Assembly: GCF_002310815.1 (NCBI RefSeq) | Contig: NZ_CP011032.1 | Span: forward strand, 2,334,001-2,398,000 | DNA from: Pseudoalteromonas tunicata | GTDB taxonomy: Bacteria > Pseudomonadota > Gammaproteobacteria > Enterobacterales > Alteromonadaceae | Direction: 5' to 3' | Length of the DNA: 64,000 nucleotides | In this document: positions 28,187 through 38,124 of the stretch, in pieces | Position numbering within the stretch: position 1 is the first letter of the stretch | Layout of the letters: each line of letters starts with the position of its first letter | Notes under the pieces: model-generated | What the model was told of the DNA's origin: nothing | Seen by the model: the letters and a program-made list of their open reading frames with translations, nothing else | Database searches by the model: none | Translations under genes and position numbers: made by a program

Positions 28187-29311
28187 TTAAGTGAGCTGGT
28201 ATGAAAGATGTTGAAAAAATCGCAGCATCACCACATCTTTTTGCGGCTCATACCCTAACGTTAAACAAAGCTCTTTAACAGCTAATGTCAGTTGATTAAC
28301 AAATTTTGCATAGCTATTGCGATATAAAGCAACTTCATCAGCACAAAAAACCAAATATAAGGTGTCGGTTAGCTCGTCATTTTGCCATGCACCAAGCATT
28401 GAAGAGGACTCTTTTTGTAGGTCAAAATACAAGTAATTGAGCTCTTTACCCAATAAAACATTATTGTCATTGGCTAAACGAACTATAGGTGCTTTGCCAT
28501 TGGCTAAAAAAGCAACTTTTGATAGCTCGTACTTTTTCGCTATCGCGTCAAACTCATCAGCAATTCGTTGATACAACCGACCATAACAAGGCTCTGAATT
28601 TGTTTCATATTCCACAGTTTTACTTAACTTTAATGTCATAGGTAAATTGGCAATTGCATAAGTTTGCCTATTAAAATCAATCGGTAACTCAAGTGACTGT
28701 TGTTGATAACGAAATGATAAATCTCTTAAGCCATGGGTTTTAGTTTGACGATCTCCGCGCTCTGGTGCATAGATGTCATAAGTAATATGTTGATGATCTT
28801 TGATTTTAAATTCAGACAGAGGAATAGCAAATCGCTTTGCTAAATCATTTAAAAGTTCAATGGTTTGCTGATGAAAATAATGCGCGTTTTCTCGTACATT
28901 TTCGCCGGTCGACAAAATTAAAAAGTCTATTTTTTCAGCTAACTGACTTTTTTCAACAAAGCTATGGTGACCGGTGTGATAGCCTGGATTATAAAAAAAT
29001 AACAGTTGTTCCGCTGTTTCTATAATCTGTTGTTCTTCGTTAAAACGAACTCGAGCCAATTTTTGATTGGCAATAACATGTGTATTGTGCAATCCATGCG
29101 CTTCGCATAATTCAAAAAACTGCTGACTTAATATTTGATAAAACAAACCATAATCATCAGTAAGCTGTTGGGTCAACTGGCTAACTAATTCATAGCTTGG
29201 TCGAAAAGATAATAGTAAGTATTGGTTTTCTCGAGCATTAGCTGGCACATACACTTTTTGAGCATTACTGCGTTTTGCGACTAAAGAATGGCGCTTTTGA
29301 TAATGTAACAT
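28187..29311 (-). CDS. DUF3083-family protein
   Basis: 374 residues, cytosolic, no signal peptide. The sequence (N-terminal QKVYVPANARENQYLLLSFRPS, internal FFYNPGYHTGHHSF and DFLILSTGENVRENAHYFH) is recalled as the DUF3083 family of Shewanella and Pseudoalteromonas. Function unknown. Monocistronic. Confidence 0.7.
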   Translation of the reverse strand: MLHYQKRHSLVAKRSNAQKVYVPANARENQYLLLSFRPSYELVSQLTQQLTDDYGLFYQILSQQFFELCEAHGLHNTHVIANQKLARVRFNEEQQIIETAEQLLFFYNPGYHTGHHSFVEKSQLAEKIDFLILSTGENVRENAHYFHQQTIELLNDLAKRFAIPLSEFKIKDHQHITYDIYAPERGDRQTKTHGLRDLSFRYQQQSLELPIDFNRQTYAIANLPMTLKLSKTVEYETNSEPCYGRLYQRIADEFDAIAKKYELSKVAFLANGKAPIVRLANDNNVLLGKELNYLYFDLQKESSSMLGAWQNDELTDTLYLVFCADEVALYRNSYAKFVNQLTLAVKELCLTLGYEPQKDVVMLRFFQHLSYQLT

Positions 29312-29466
29312 CGGTGACTCCTTTTAATTGCGCCAAAGGTAATCTCACAACATCACTGTTATATGACAGAAACATGTTAGTTTAATGACAGTGCAAGCAC
29401 TCTAATTCATTGAATAAATTAGCCTAAATGGCTAGGTTACGTTGATGATTGCTACTTTTTACAACA

Positions 29467-29904
29467 TCAAGAATGGCGTGAAACATAAATTGAATAAAAA
29501 ATCTCTCTGTTGCCTGCAACACTGTTTTGTTCACCCGCTGCTGTCGGCGCTAATTGAACCATCAAACGCCATTGCATCAATGACAATGAACATGCCCCCA
29601 CCATCACCTGCGCTTGCCATACCCCAGTTGACTGTTCGGTAAAAAACACGGGGATTGTTCCCATATACATATCAACACCTTCAAGCTTAGCCTGATGAAC
29701 AATTTGATTTTTAGGTGCTTTTAATATGATTGTGAACGGGGTTTCAGGCTCAACACTCTCTGAACCTAGCGAGATAGAAATTCCATCACTATAGTTACAA
29801 GGTTTATTAATTTGACAGCTGACCTTATCAAGCGGTTGGTTAACTTCGGGTGTACATGCAACACACCCAGCAACGATTAAAAAACAAGCAAAAAATGAAC
29901 GCAA
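29467..29904 (-). CDS. Hypothetical lipoprotein
   Basis: 145 residues. Lipoprotein signal with VACT lipobox near residue 16, then a predicted beta-rich domain with Cys pair (VSCQINKPCNY) and the late phrase MVGACSLSLMQWRL. It lies beside but divergent from the ccoNOQP operon; similar small exported proteins occur near oxidases, but no function can be assigned. Confidence 0.6.
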   Translation of the reverse strand: MRSFFACFLIVAGCVACTPEVNQPLDKVSCQINKPCNYSDGISISLGSESVEPETPFTIILKAPKNQIVHQAKLEGVDMYMGTIPVFFTEQSTGVWQAQVMVGACSLSLMQWRLMVQLAPTAAGEQNSVAGNREIFYSIYVSRHS

Positions 29905-30222
29905 ATCAAAAACTCCTCGCTAAAAAACGTCAAGATTATAAAGCGAGATATTTAAAACGACTAACATTGATGAAAAATAAAGCGACATATCGGGAATAAT
30001 TTGATTGAAGTCATAATTTTAGCCAATTGCGCTATCTTTTTTTGACTAAAAATTTTATTATTTCCGCGCAAAAATAAGGGTTTCTCGAGTTTCTTTTCTG
30101 GAATGTTCAAAGGATTTTGAACTTTTTAGGTAATAAACTTGTTGAAAATAAGCAGGCCCCGTTCTTTATCGAATGGGAAATTCATTTCTTAATGCAATAT
30201 ATATTGCAGCGGAAGCCGGAAA
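29905..30222 (+). promoter_or_regulatory. Promoter region of the cco operon
   Basis: 318 noncoding bases. TTGATTGAAGTCAT at 30001-30014 is a weak match to the FNR/Anr consensus TTGAT-N4-ATCAA; an FNR homologue is encoded at 37301. A perfect 16-bp palindrome, TGCAATATATATTGCA, lies at 30193-30208, 14 bases before the ccoN start, and could be an operator or leader hairpin. CGGAAGCCGGAAA supplies the ribosome site. Confidence 0.4.
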
Positions 30223-31656
30223 ATGAGCCAAACAGTAGCATCACAAACTGAGTACAACTATAAAGTTGTTCGCCAATTCACAATTATGACTGTGATTTGG
30301 GGTATCGTTGGTATGAGTGTTGGGGTTCTGATTGCTGCCCAGTTAGTCTGGCCAGCTTTGAACTTTGATACTCCATGGTTAACCTACTCTCGACTGCGTC
30401 CGTTACATACGAACGCTGTTATATTCGCATTTGGTACTAGCGCACTATTTGCCACATCTTATTATGTGGTTCAGCGTACATGTCAAACGCGTCTTTTCTC
30501 TGACAAATTAGCCGCTTTCACCTTTTGGGGTTGGCAGCTGGTAATCGTTTTAGCCGCAGTTACTCTGCCACTTGGTTATACCAGTGGTAAAGAATATGCA
30601 GAACTAGAATGGCCTATTGATTTATTAATTACTGTAGTTTGGGTATCGTATGCTGTGGTTTTCTTCGGCACGCTAATCAAACGTAAGGTGTCACATATTT
30701 ATGTGGCTAACTGGTTCTATGGTGGTTTCATCATTACTGTTGCAGTGCTTCACATTGTAAACAGCATGGCAGTACCTGTGTCTTTAACTAAATCTTATTC
30801 GATTTATGCAGGTGCCGTTGATGCGATGGTTCAGTGGTGGTACGGTCACAATGCAGTAGGTTTCTTACTTACAGCAGGTTTCTTAGGTATGATGTATTAC
30901 TTCGTACCAAAGCAAGCGGGTCGTCCGGTTTATTCATACCGCTTATCTGTTGTTCACTTCTGGGCATTGATTTCTTTATATATTTGGGCAGGTCCTCACC
31001 ATTTACATTACACAGCTTTACCTGACTGGACTCAGTCTTTAGGTATGGTTATGTCGGTAATCTTATTTGTGCCTTCTTGGGGCGGTATGATCAACGGTAT
31101 CATGACGTTATCAGGTGCATGGCATAAACTTCGTAATGACCCTGTGCTTCGATTCTTAGTTGTTTCATTATCTTTCTACGGTATGTCTACGTTTGAAGGC
31201 CCAATGATGGCAATAAAATCTGTAAATGCATTGTCACATTATACTGACTGGACTGTTGGTCACGTTCACTCAGGTGCGTTAGGTTGGGTTGCAATGGTAT
31301 CAATTGGTGCTGTTTATCACTTAATTCCAAACTTGTTTGCACAATCACGCATGTACAGTGTTAAGTTAGTTAATACACATTTCTGGTTACACACTGTGGG
31401 CGTTGTTTTATACATAGTTGCAATGTGGATTTCAGGTGTAATGCAAGGTCTAATGTGGCGTGCAGTGAATTCTGACGGTACATTAATGTACAGCTTTGTA
31501 CAGTCGTTAGAAGCGTCTAAACCTTTCTACTTCATGCGTTTTGTGGGTGGCGTATTCATCGTTACCGGTATGTTAATTATGCTTTACAACACGTATCGCA
31601 CAGTTACAGCCAAAAAAGGTTCACTTCAAGCTGAAGCTGAAGTTCAACCAGCATAA
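30223..31656 (+). CDS. ccoN: cbb3-type cytochrome c oxidase subunit I
   Basis: 477 residues with about 12 TM helices. The catalytic subunit holds heme b, heme b3 and CuB: His motifs in [36 protein letters not shown] and [15 protein letters not shown]. It reduces O2 with high affinity and pumps protons in the inner membrane. First gene of ccoNOQP; codon use is notably optimised (many GGT, CGT), fitting high expression. Confidence 0.97.
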   Translation: MSQTVASQTEYNYKVVRQFTIMTVIWGIVGMSVGVLIAAQLVWPALNFDTPWLTYSRLRPLHTNAVIFAFGTSALFATSYYVVQRTCQTRLFSDKLAAFTFWGWQLVIVLAAVTLPLGYTSGKEYAELEWPIDLLITVVWVSYAVVFFGTLIKRKVSHIYVANWFYGGFIITVAVLHIVNSMAVPVSLTKSYSIYAGAVDAMVQWWYGHNAVGFLLTAGFLGMMYYFVPKQAGRPVYSYRLSVVHFWALISLYIWAGPHHLHYTALPDWTQSLGMVMSVILFVPSWGGMINGIMTLSGAWHKLRNDPVLRFLVVSLSFYGMSTFEGPMMAIKSVNALSHYTDWTVGHVHSGALGWVAMVSIGAVYHLIPNLFAQSRMYSVKLVNTHFWLHTVGVVLYIVAMWISGVMQGLMWRAVNSDGTLMYSFVQSLEASKPFYFMRFVGGVFIVTGMLIMLYNTYRTVTAKKGSLQAEAEVQPA

Positions 31657-31666
31657 GGGGTCAGGA

Positions 31667-32287
31667 ATGAGCGAAAATAATTCACAAAACAAACATGAAA
31701 TCGTCGAGAAAAACGTTGGCTTGATGGCTATCTTAGTTGTCTTTGCTATCAGTTTCGGCGCGTTAGTAGAAATTACACCACTGATGTTCCAAGACGATAC
31801 CACTAAACCTGTTGATGGCTTACGTCCATTAACAGCGCTTGAAATGGAAGGTCGTGACATTTATGTACGTGAAGGTTGTTACAACTGTCACTCACAAATG
31901 ATCCGCCCATTTCGTGATGAAGTGGAACGTTATGGTCACTATTCAGTTGCTGGTGAGTCAGTATGGGATCACCCATTCCAATGGGGTTCTAAACGTACTG
32001 GTCCTGACTTAGCACGGGTGGGTAATCGTTATTCGGATGACTGGCACCATGCTCACCTTATGGACCCACGCGCTGTGGTTCCTGAGTCGAACATGCCAGC
32101 TTTTCCTTGGTTAGATAAAAATGTACTGGATGGTGAGCTAACAGCTAAAAAACTTTCTGTTTTTAAAGGCTTTGGCGTGCCATATACGGATGAGGATATC
32201 GCCGGTGCAGAAGCGGCAGTTAAAGGCAAAACCGAAATGCAAGCCTTAATTGCTTACCTTCAGCAACTTGGCACTCACTTGAAGTAA
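31667..32287 (+). CDS. ccoO: cbb3 oxidase subunit II, monoheme cytochrome c
   Basis: 206 residues: an N-terminal membrane anchor, then heme c site [12 protein letters not shown] near residue 69 and distal Met ligand in [10 protein letters not shown]. Passes electrons from CcoP to CcoN. GGGGT/CAGGA ribosome site; 10 bases after ccoN. Confidence 0.97.
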   Translation: MSENNSQNKHEIVEKNVGLMAILVVFAISFGALVEITPLMFQDDTTKPVDGLRPLTALEMEGRDIYVREGCYNCHSQMIRPFRDEVERYGHYSVAGESVWDHPFQWGSKRTGPDLARVGNRYSDDWHHAHLMDPRAVVPESNMPAFPWLDKNVLDGELTAKKLSVFKGFGVPYTDEDIAGAEAAVKGKTEMQALIAYLQQLGTHLK

Positions 32288-32292
32288 TTATT

Positions 32293-32478
32293 ATGGATTA
32301 CGGAACGTTCAGAGGCATTTTCACTCTGGTTTTATTGGTACTTTTTATTGTGATTGTGTGGTGGGCATACAGCAAACGTAGCAAACGTCGTTTTGATGAC
32401 GCCGCAAATGCTATTTTTGATGATGAAAAATTGCATCACAACACAGTTGGTGATCAGGAAAAGGAGTCTGAGAAATGA
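32293..32478 (+). CDS. ccoQ: cbb3 oxidase subunit CcoQ
   Basis: 61 residues, one TM helix (FTLVLLVLFIVIVWWAY) followed by a basic SKRSKRRFDDAANAIF motif typical of CcoQ, which stabilises the complex. Its stop overlaps the ccoP start (ATGA). Confidence 0.93.
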   Translation: MDYGTFRGIFTLVLLVLFIVIVWWAYSKRSKRRFDDAANAIFDDEKLHHNTVGDQEKESEK

Positions 32479-33440
32479 CTAGCTTTTGGAGTGTGTGGGT
32501 CGTCGTATTAACCTTAGCATGTCTTGCAATCTGTTTTGGCTTACTAGTTTGGAACTTAAAAAACTATGCAGGCGTAAAAGAAGGCGAGTCATGTGGTCAT
32601 GAATTCGACGGCATCGAAGAAATCAACAACCCGTTACCGAAGTGGTGGACATATATGTTCTTCGCTACGTTTATTTGGGCTGTTTATTACCTAGCAGCAT
32701 ACCCAGGTTTAGGTAACTGGGAAGGTTTAGCGAAGTGGACAAGTTCTAACCAAGGCGTTAAATCTTTGGCTGAATCAAAACAAGCTTCGTTAGATGCAAA
32801 AGCTGCAGGTGAAACTGTACAACTTGATACAGAAATTCAAAAAGCTGAAGACCGTTTTGGTCCACTATTTGAATCATTTGCTAAGCGTGACATCATTGAC
32901 TTAGCGCAAGATGAGCAAGCACTTGAAATTGGTCAGCGTTTATTTGCGCAAAACTGTTCACAGTGTCATGGTTCAGATGCACGTGGTGCGCATGGCTTCC
33001 CGAACTTAACAGACAAAGATTGGTTATATGGCGGTACGCCAGATAAAATCAAAGAAACTCTGTTATATGGTCGTGTAGCTGCTATGCCAGCTTGGGGTCC
33101 GGCTCTTGGTGAGCAAGGCGTAAAAGAAGTCACTGCTTTTGTTCTGAGCTTATCAGGACGTAAAGTAAACCAAAAAGACGCTGATGCAGGCCAAGCTAAA
33201 TTTGCTATGTGTGCGGCATGTCACGGAATGGATGGTAAAGGCTCTATTGCTCATAACCTACCATTTGGTGCACCAAACTTAACAGACAACATTTGGTTAT
33301 ATGGTGGTTCTCAACGTGCTGTTGAAGAAACCTTAAACAATGGCCGTGCTGGTGTAATGCCTGCATGGAAAGATATTCTAGGTGAAGATAAAATACATAT
33401 TATCTCCGCTTATGTTTATAGTTTGTCTTTAGACAAGTAA
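32475..33440 (+). CDS. ccoP: cbb3 oxidase subunit III, diheme cytochrome c
   Basis: 321 residues. Two N-terminal TM helices with the conserved DGIEEINNPLPKWW between them, then two cytochrome c domains with CSQCHGSD (about residue 159) and CAACHGMDG (about residue 245). Accepts electrons from soluble cytochromes. The operon ends at a strong terminator 6 bases later. Confidence 0.97.
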   Translation: MTSFWSVWVVVLTLACLAICFGLLVWNLKNYAGVKEGESCGHEFDGIEEINNPLPKWWTYMFFATFIWAVYYLAAYPGLGNWEGLAKWTSSNQGVKSLAESKQASLDAKAAGETVQLDTEIQKAEDRFGPLFESFAKRDIIDLAQDEQALEIGQRLFAQNCSQCHGSDARGAHGFPNLTDKDWLYGGTPDKIKETLLYGRVAAMPAWGPALGEQGVKEVTAFVLSLSGRKVNQKDADAGQAKFAMCAACHGMDGKGSIAHNLPFGAPNLTDNIWLYGGSQRAVEETLNNGRAGVMPAWKDILGEDKIHIISAYVYSLSLDK

Positions 33441-33445
33441 TTGTC

Positions 33446-33472
33446 AAAAAGCCCCCTCCCTGGGGGCTTTTT
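33446..33472 (+). terminator. Intrinsic terminator after ccoP
   Basis: AAAAAGCCCCC, loop TCCC, then TGGGGGCTTTTT: a perfect GC-rich hairpin with flanking A and T runs, able to act in both directions. It separates the oxidase structural genes from fixH-ccoIS. Confidence 0.92.
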
Positions 33473-33533
33473 CTTAGGTTTTTAATCTACATTCCTGTAA
33501 AATAAGCACACTTAATTTCAGATCGAATCTATT

Positions 33534-34025
33534 ATGCAAACTCTTCCTTGGTATAAACAATTTTGGCCGTGGTTCATTCTTTCGATTCCAATGATTACGG
33601 TTGTTACCTGTATATTTTTTATTGTCTATTCTGTGCAAAAAGGCCCTGACATGGTTGTAGATGATTACTACAAACAAGGTAAGGCAATCAACCTTGAATT
33701 AAGCAAATTTCAAAAAGCCAAAGCGTTATATTTGCACGGCGATTTAATGATTGATGCTGATAAAGTAACCTTTGCATTTACCAAAGGTGATGCCAGTAAA
33801 GTGACAGCTCTTAAATTAGCCTTTTACCACCCAACACTTAAAGAAAATGATTTTGATATGATTTTGGCAAAAAATGCCAATGGTCATTTTAGTGGTTTTT
33901 CTGATCATATTAATCAAGAACGTTATACCATTTTCATTGAGCCAATGGATCAAAGCTGGAAACTCAAAGAAAATATTGTTCTGCCTGCTACAGGCCCTTT
34001 TAAAATTACTCCGGAATATAAATAA
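33534..34025 (+). CDS. fixH: FixH-family cbb3 assembly protein
   Basis: 163 residues: one N-terminal TM helix (WFILSIPMITVVTCIFFIVYSV), then the conserved VVDDYYKQGKAINLEL and a periplasmic beta domain ending in a FixH-like YTIFIEPMDQSWKLKE region. Needed for cbb3 oxidase maturation, working with the copper ATPase that follows 3 bases downstream. Confidence 0.93.
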   Translation: MQTLPWYKQFWPWFILSIPMITVVTCIFFIVYSVQKGPDMVVDDYYKQGKAINLELSKFQKAKALYLHGDLMIDADKVTFAFTKGDASKVTALKLAFYHPTLKENDFDMILAKNANGHFSGFSDHINQERYTIFIEPMDQSWKLKENIVLPATGPFKITPEYK

Positions 34026-34028
34026 ACT

Positions 34029-36434
34029 ATGAGTGATGTGTGTTTTCACTGTCTTGAGCCTATTCCCCTCGGTTTCAAACAAAGTGTCGAATTTAATAAC
34101 CAACAGCACGCTGTCTGTTGTCTTGGCTGCCAAGCAGTTGCACAGGCAATTATTCAAGGTGGGATGACGGACTATTATAAATTTCGAACTGAAGCGGCGG
34201 GTAAAGTAAAAGAACTCATACCTGAACAACTTGCAATGTTCAAAAGTTATGATGACGAAGACATACAAGCTGATTTTATTACTGGCGATCAAGACAATGC
34301 TGAATTACTTTTGAGCATTGAAGGGATAAGTTGCGCGGCTTGTGCTTGGTTAATAGAAAAACAATTACTAGGCTTGCAAGGAGTGCTGCGTGTTGATGTA
34401 AATACCTCAACCCATCGAGCACTGATTTATTGGCATAGACCTAGTTTAAAATTAAGCCGAATAATTGAAGCATTAGCAAAAATTGGCTATCAAGCCTACC
34501 CGTTTCAAGCTGATGAAGAAGAATTACAGAAAAAACAAGTCGCTAAGTCATACATTCGTCGGTTAGGTGTTGCAGGGTTAATGACCATGCAAGTGATGAT
34601 GTTTGCCTTTGCCATGTATTTTGGTATGTTTTCCGGTATGGATGAAGACTTTGAACAGTATTTTCGCTGGATAAGCTTTACCCTTGCAACACCGGTTATT
34701 CTTTACTCCGCGATGCCATTTCTGACCAATGCGGTGCGAGGTTTACAAGCCCGGCAACTTAATATGGATTTACCTGTTTCACTCGCTATTTTTGGTGCTT
34801 ATGCGGCAAGTAGCTGGGCCACCTTTTTTGAAACTGGTGAAGTTTATTTTGAATCGATTTGTATGTTTACCTTCTTACTGTTATTGGGTAAATATCTCGA
34901 ATTTAGGGCGCGCCTTAAAGCAACTGAATTTACGGCTAATTTACAAAAATTACTGCCGTTAACTGCACGTCTTGCCTCAGAAACGGGTGAAGAAAAAATC
35001 ATTGCAGCTAAAAAATTACAATTAGGCGACATCATTTTTATCAAACCGGGTGAAACCATTCCAGCCGATGGCCTAGTAGTGACAGGCAAAACATCAGTAG
35101 ATGAATCAATGATGACAGGTGAACATCAAGCGGTCGCTAAATCCGTTAATGATCAAGTTTTTGCCGGTACAATTAATCATGATGGTGTGATTACGGTTAA
35201 AATCAATCAAATTGGTGGCAATACCTTACTCAATCAAATTGTAAAATTGCAACACCAAGCGTTAGCAAGTCGACCTAAAATCGCCGAAGTCACCGATAAA
35301 GTAGCCCAATGGTTTGTGGCTACGCTATTAGTTTTTGCCTCTATCACTGCGGCTGTTTGGTATACCATTGACCCAAGCCATGCTTTTTGGATCACCATTG
35401 CTGTGCTTGTTGCAACTTGCCCATGTGCGCTTAGCTTAGCAATTCCAACTGCGCTGACCTGCTCTGTGGCAAACTTAACCCAAAAAGGGGTGCTGATCAA
35501 AAAGTCTCATGTACTTGAGACCTTAACAAAAATTGATGCGGTTGCTTTTGATAAGACAGGTACTTTAACCGAGGGACGATTTACCATAAAACGCAGTGTA
35601 TTTTATGGTGATGCGCAGCATGATCTTTCACAGCAAGCCCATTTAATGGCATTAGCGCGGGCGCTTGAACATCATTCAGAGCACCCTATTGCTAAGGCTT
35701 TTTGTCAAACAGATCAAATAAATACCATTGAGATCAGTCAAACATTGCTCAGCGGCGTTGAAGTTCATACGGCACTAGGGATCAGTGCTATTTATCAAGG
35801 TCAATCTGTAGCGATAGGCAAAAATAATTGGTTTGCTGAAGTAAGAGAGACCTGTCAGGCTGTGCTTTATATCGACAATCAAGCCGTTGCTGCATTTGAA
35901 CTTAGCGACAAAACGCGCGATCATGCCAAAGAATTAGTGCACTATTTAGACTCTAAGCAAATAAGCTGCCACCTCCTAACAGGCGACCCATCTCCAGCAG
36001 GGCTTGAATTAGCGACACAACTGGCAATAAATCATGTTGAAATAGGCTGCAGCCCACGTGACAAACAGCAGCATGTCGCACAGTTAATCCAACAAGGCAA
36101 AATTGTCGCCATGATTGGCGATGGTGTTAATGACAGCCCAGTATTTAATACTGCGCATTTGTCGATTGCGATGGCAACCGGCGCTGATATCTCCAAAAAT
36201 ACCGCTGATGTGGTTTTACTTAATAGCGACCTAAATGCGGTTAAACATTTACATCAAATTAGCATCAAAACACGCCGGATTATTAAACAGAATTTAACAC
36301 TGTCATTGCTTTATAATGGGTCTATCCTACCCTTAGCGGCAATGGGTTTAATACCACCTTGGATTGCCGTGATTGGTATGTCGGCCAGTTCAATTATTGT
36401 GATCACAAATTCACTAAGGTTATTAAAGATATGA
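34029..36434 (+). CDS. ccoI: Copper-translocating P1B-type ATPase for cbb3 assembly
   Basis: 801 residues. An N-terminal Cys-rich metal-binding region (CFHCLEPIP, CCLGCQAV) precedes a heavy-metal-associated domain with GISCAACAWLIEKQL. Then TM helices, TGE actuator loop (MMTGEHQAV), CPC in ATCPCALSLAIP, phosphorylation site DKTGTLTEG and hinge GDGVNDSP. This is the FixI/CcoI type that exports Cu for the CcoN active site. Overlaps ccoS by ATGA. Confidence 0.96.
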   Translation: MSDVCFHCLEPIPLGFKQSVEFNNQQHAVCCLGCQAVAQAIIQGGMTDYYKFRTEAAGKVKELIPEQLAMFKSYDDEDIQADFITGDQDNAELLLSIEGISCAACAWLIEKQLLGLQGVLRVDVNTSTHRALIYWHRPSLKLSRIIEALAKIGYQAYPFQADEEELQKKQVAKSYIRRLGVAGLMTMQVMMFAFAMYFGMFSGMDEDFEQYFRWISFTLATPVILYSAMPFLTNAVRGLQARQLNMDLPVSLAIFGAYAASSWATFFETGEVYFESICMFTFLLLLGKYLEFRARLKATEFTANLQKLLPLTARLASETGEEKIIAAKKLQLGDIIFIKPGETIPADGLVVTGKTSVDESMMTGEHQAVAKSVNDQVFAGTINHDGVITVKINQIGGNTLLNQIVKLQHQALASRPKIAEVTDKVAQWFVATLLVFASITAAVWYTIDPSHAFWITIAVLVATCPCALSLAIPTALTCSVANLTQKGVLIKKSHVLETLTKIDAVAFDKTGTLTEGRFTIKRSVFYGDAQHDLSQQAHLMALARALEHHSEHPIAKAFCQTDQINTIEISQTLLSGVEVHTALGISAIYQGQSVAIGKNNWFAEVRETCQAVLYIDNQAVAAFELSDKTRDHAKELVHYLDSKQISCHLLTGDPSPAGLELATQLAINHVEIGCSPRDKQQHVAQLIQQGKIVAMIGDGVNDSPVFNTAHLSIAMATGADISKNTADVVLLNSDLNAVKHLHQISIKTRRIIKQNLTLSLLYNGSILPLAAMGLIPPWIAVIGMSASSIIVITNSLRLLKI

Positions 36435-36598
36435 GTATTATCTTTGTATTGATCCCAATTGCTATTTTATTAGTGATTATTGCGCTTGGGATATTTTTTT
36501 GGGCCGTGCGCAGTGAGCAGTTTTCAAATTTAGATAAACAAGCTCACAGTATTTTATTTGAAGACGATAAAGAGCAGCATAAAAACAGTAATGATTGA
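36431..36598 (+). CDS. ccoS: cbb3 oxidase assembly protein CcoS
   Basis: 55 residues: one TM helix (IIFVLIPIAILLVIIALGIFFWAV) followed by SEQFSNLDKQAHSILFEDD, the CcoS signature. The start at 36431 overlaps the ccoI stop; the stop overlaps the next gene by 8 bases. Confidence 0.93.
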   Translation: MSIIFVLIPIAILLVIIALGIFFWAVRSEQFSNLDKQAHSILFEDDKEQHKNSND

Positions 36599-37265
36599 TC
36601 CCTTACTACTGAGTGCTTTTTTTATGGGCTTAGCTGGCAGTGGACATTGTGTTGCAATGTGCGGCGGTGTTGCATCATCCTTGCAGTTAGCGGTTAAAAA
36701 TAAGCAAGATGCGCGCAGCTATACCCTGCTTTACAATCTTGGGCGTCTATTGAGCTATAGCTTAGCCGGCGCGCTCGTTGCAGGTATTAGTGCCACATTC
36801 GCAAGCCAATCAATCCTTATATCGCAAATACTTGCGTTTATCAGTGCATTCTTTATGATTTTGGTTGGATTGTACGTAATGCGTGTAATGGCAACTTTAA
36901 ATTGGTTAGAATCAATTGGTAAAATTGCAATTTGGCAGTTTGTAGTGAAATTAAATCGCTATGTTATGCCGCTTGATTCCAAACTAAAAGCGCTAGGTTA
37001 CGGCGCACTTTGGGGTTGGCTACCATGTGGTTTGGTTTATTCCGCACTCACATGGGCGATTACAACAGGCACAGCAGCCAAAGGCGCGGCTTTTATGGCA
37101 TGTTTTGCACTGGGCACCGCCCCTGCAATGCTTGCGCTTGGTCTAACCACGCAATCTATAACGAAATGGCTTAATAATCAGGTGGTTCGCTTGGTTATGG
37201 GCAACTTTTTAGTATTTTATGGTTTATACCTTTTAACTATTGCGGTACGTAATTCACTGCATTAA
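36591..37265 (+). CDS. TauE/SafE-like membrane protein of the cbb3 cluster
   Basis: 224 residues, about six TM helices. MGLAGSGHCVAMCGGVASSL and LWGWLPCGLVYSAL are typical of the DsbD-like/sulfite-exporter family protein that regularly follows ccoS in gammaproteobacteria. Copper delivery or assembly is likely but unproven. The start at 36591 gives the conserved N-terminus. Confidence 0.88.
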   Translation: MIDPLLLSAFFMGLAGSGHCVAMCGGVASSLQLAVKNKQDARSYTLLYNLGRLLSYSLAGALVAGISATFASQSILISQILAFISAFFMILVGLYVMRVMATLNWLESIGKIAIWQFVVKLNRYVMPLDSKLKALGYGALWGWLPCGLVYSALTWAITTGTAAKGAAFMACFALGTAPAMLALGLTTQSITKWLNNQVVRLVMGNFLVFYGLYLLTIAVRNSLH

Positions 37266-37300
37266 GCTATTAACTATTCCCAGTTGTGTATGGATAATCA

Positions 37301-38035
37301 ATGGAATTTAAAAACAAACTTGCTGCAAAATCTCAATGTACCATTAGTTGTAATAACTGCAGTATTAGCCAGCTCTGTATCCCATTTACATTAAATAATG
37401 ATGAGATGGATAAACTTGACGAAATAATCGAGCGTAAAAAACCACTTCACAAAGGTGATTTTTTATTTGAAGCATCGGCGCCTTTAAAATCTATTTTTGC
37501 AGTCCGTTCAGGTTCTTTTAAATCTTATACACTGTCAGAACAAGGCGAAGAGCAAATAACCGGCTTTCACCTTGCTGGTGACATTGTTGGGTTTGATGCA
37601 ATCCACAAAATGCAACACCAAAGCTATGCACAAGCGATGGAAACCGCTATGGTCTGCGAAATTCCGTATACAACATTAGATGATTTATCGGGGAAGCTGC
37701 CTAAACTTCGTCAGCAAGTTATGCGGATGATGAGTAGTGAAATCAACTACGATCAAGAAATGCTTTTATTATTAAACAAAAAAACAGCTGAAGAACGTTT
37801 GGCTGCTTTTTTAGCTAATTTAGCTCGTCGTTTTGGTGAGCGTGGATTTTCTAAAAAAGAATTTCGTTTAACCATGACTCGTGGTGAAATTGGCAACTAT
37901 CTTGGTTTAACCGTTGAAACAATTAGCCGTTTGCTTAGTCGTTTTCAAAAGCTAAGCGTAATAAAAGTTGAGGGTAAATTAATTACCATTTTAGACAGTG
38001 CAGAGCTTGATAATTTAGCTGCAATCAAACCTTGA
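37301..38035 (+). CDS. fnr: FNR-family oxygen-sensing regulator
   Basis: 244 residues. N-terminal cysteines C13, C17, C20 and C26 (in [14 protein letters not shown]) and a further Cys in AMVCEIPY suit a [4Fe-4S] oxygen sensor. A cNMP-binding-like fold follows, then a helix-turn-helix with [24 protein letters not shown], whose ETISR matches FNR recognition. It probably controls the cco operon and other anaerobic genes. Also called EtrA in Shewanella. Own promoter between 37266 and 37300 is not obvious. Confidence 0.95.
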   Translation: MEFKNKLAAKSQCTISCNNCSISQLCIPFTLNNDEMDKLDEIIERKKPLHKGDFLFEASAPLKSIFAVRSGSFKSYTLSEQGEEQITGFHLAGDIVGFDAIHKMQHQSYAQAMETAMVCEIPYTTLDDLSGKLPKLRQQVMRMMSSEINYDQEMLLLLNKKTAEERLAAFLANLARRFGERGFSKKEFRLTMTRGEIGNYLGLTVETISRLLSRFQKLSVIKVEGKLITILDSAELDNLAAIKP

Positions 38036-38083
38036 TCTAACACAAACTTAACCGAGTTAATCCTGCCATTTACCTGAACTTAG

Positions 38084-38115
38084 CTTACACTTAAGAATAA
38101 CATCTTAAGTGTAAG
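38084..38115 (+). promoter_or_regulatory. 12-bp perfect hairpin overlapping the uspE ribosome site
   Basis: CTTACACTTAAG at 38084-38095 and CTTAAGTGTAAG at 38104-38115 are perfect inverted repeats around 8 bases. The presumed Shine-Dalgarno AAGG (38113-38116) lies in the 3' arm, 8 bases before the uspE ATG. It could be an fnr terminator, but the run of T after it is short. Confidence 0.55.
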
Positions 38116-38124
38116 GTTTTAGTT

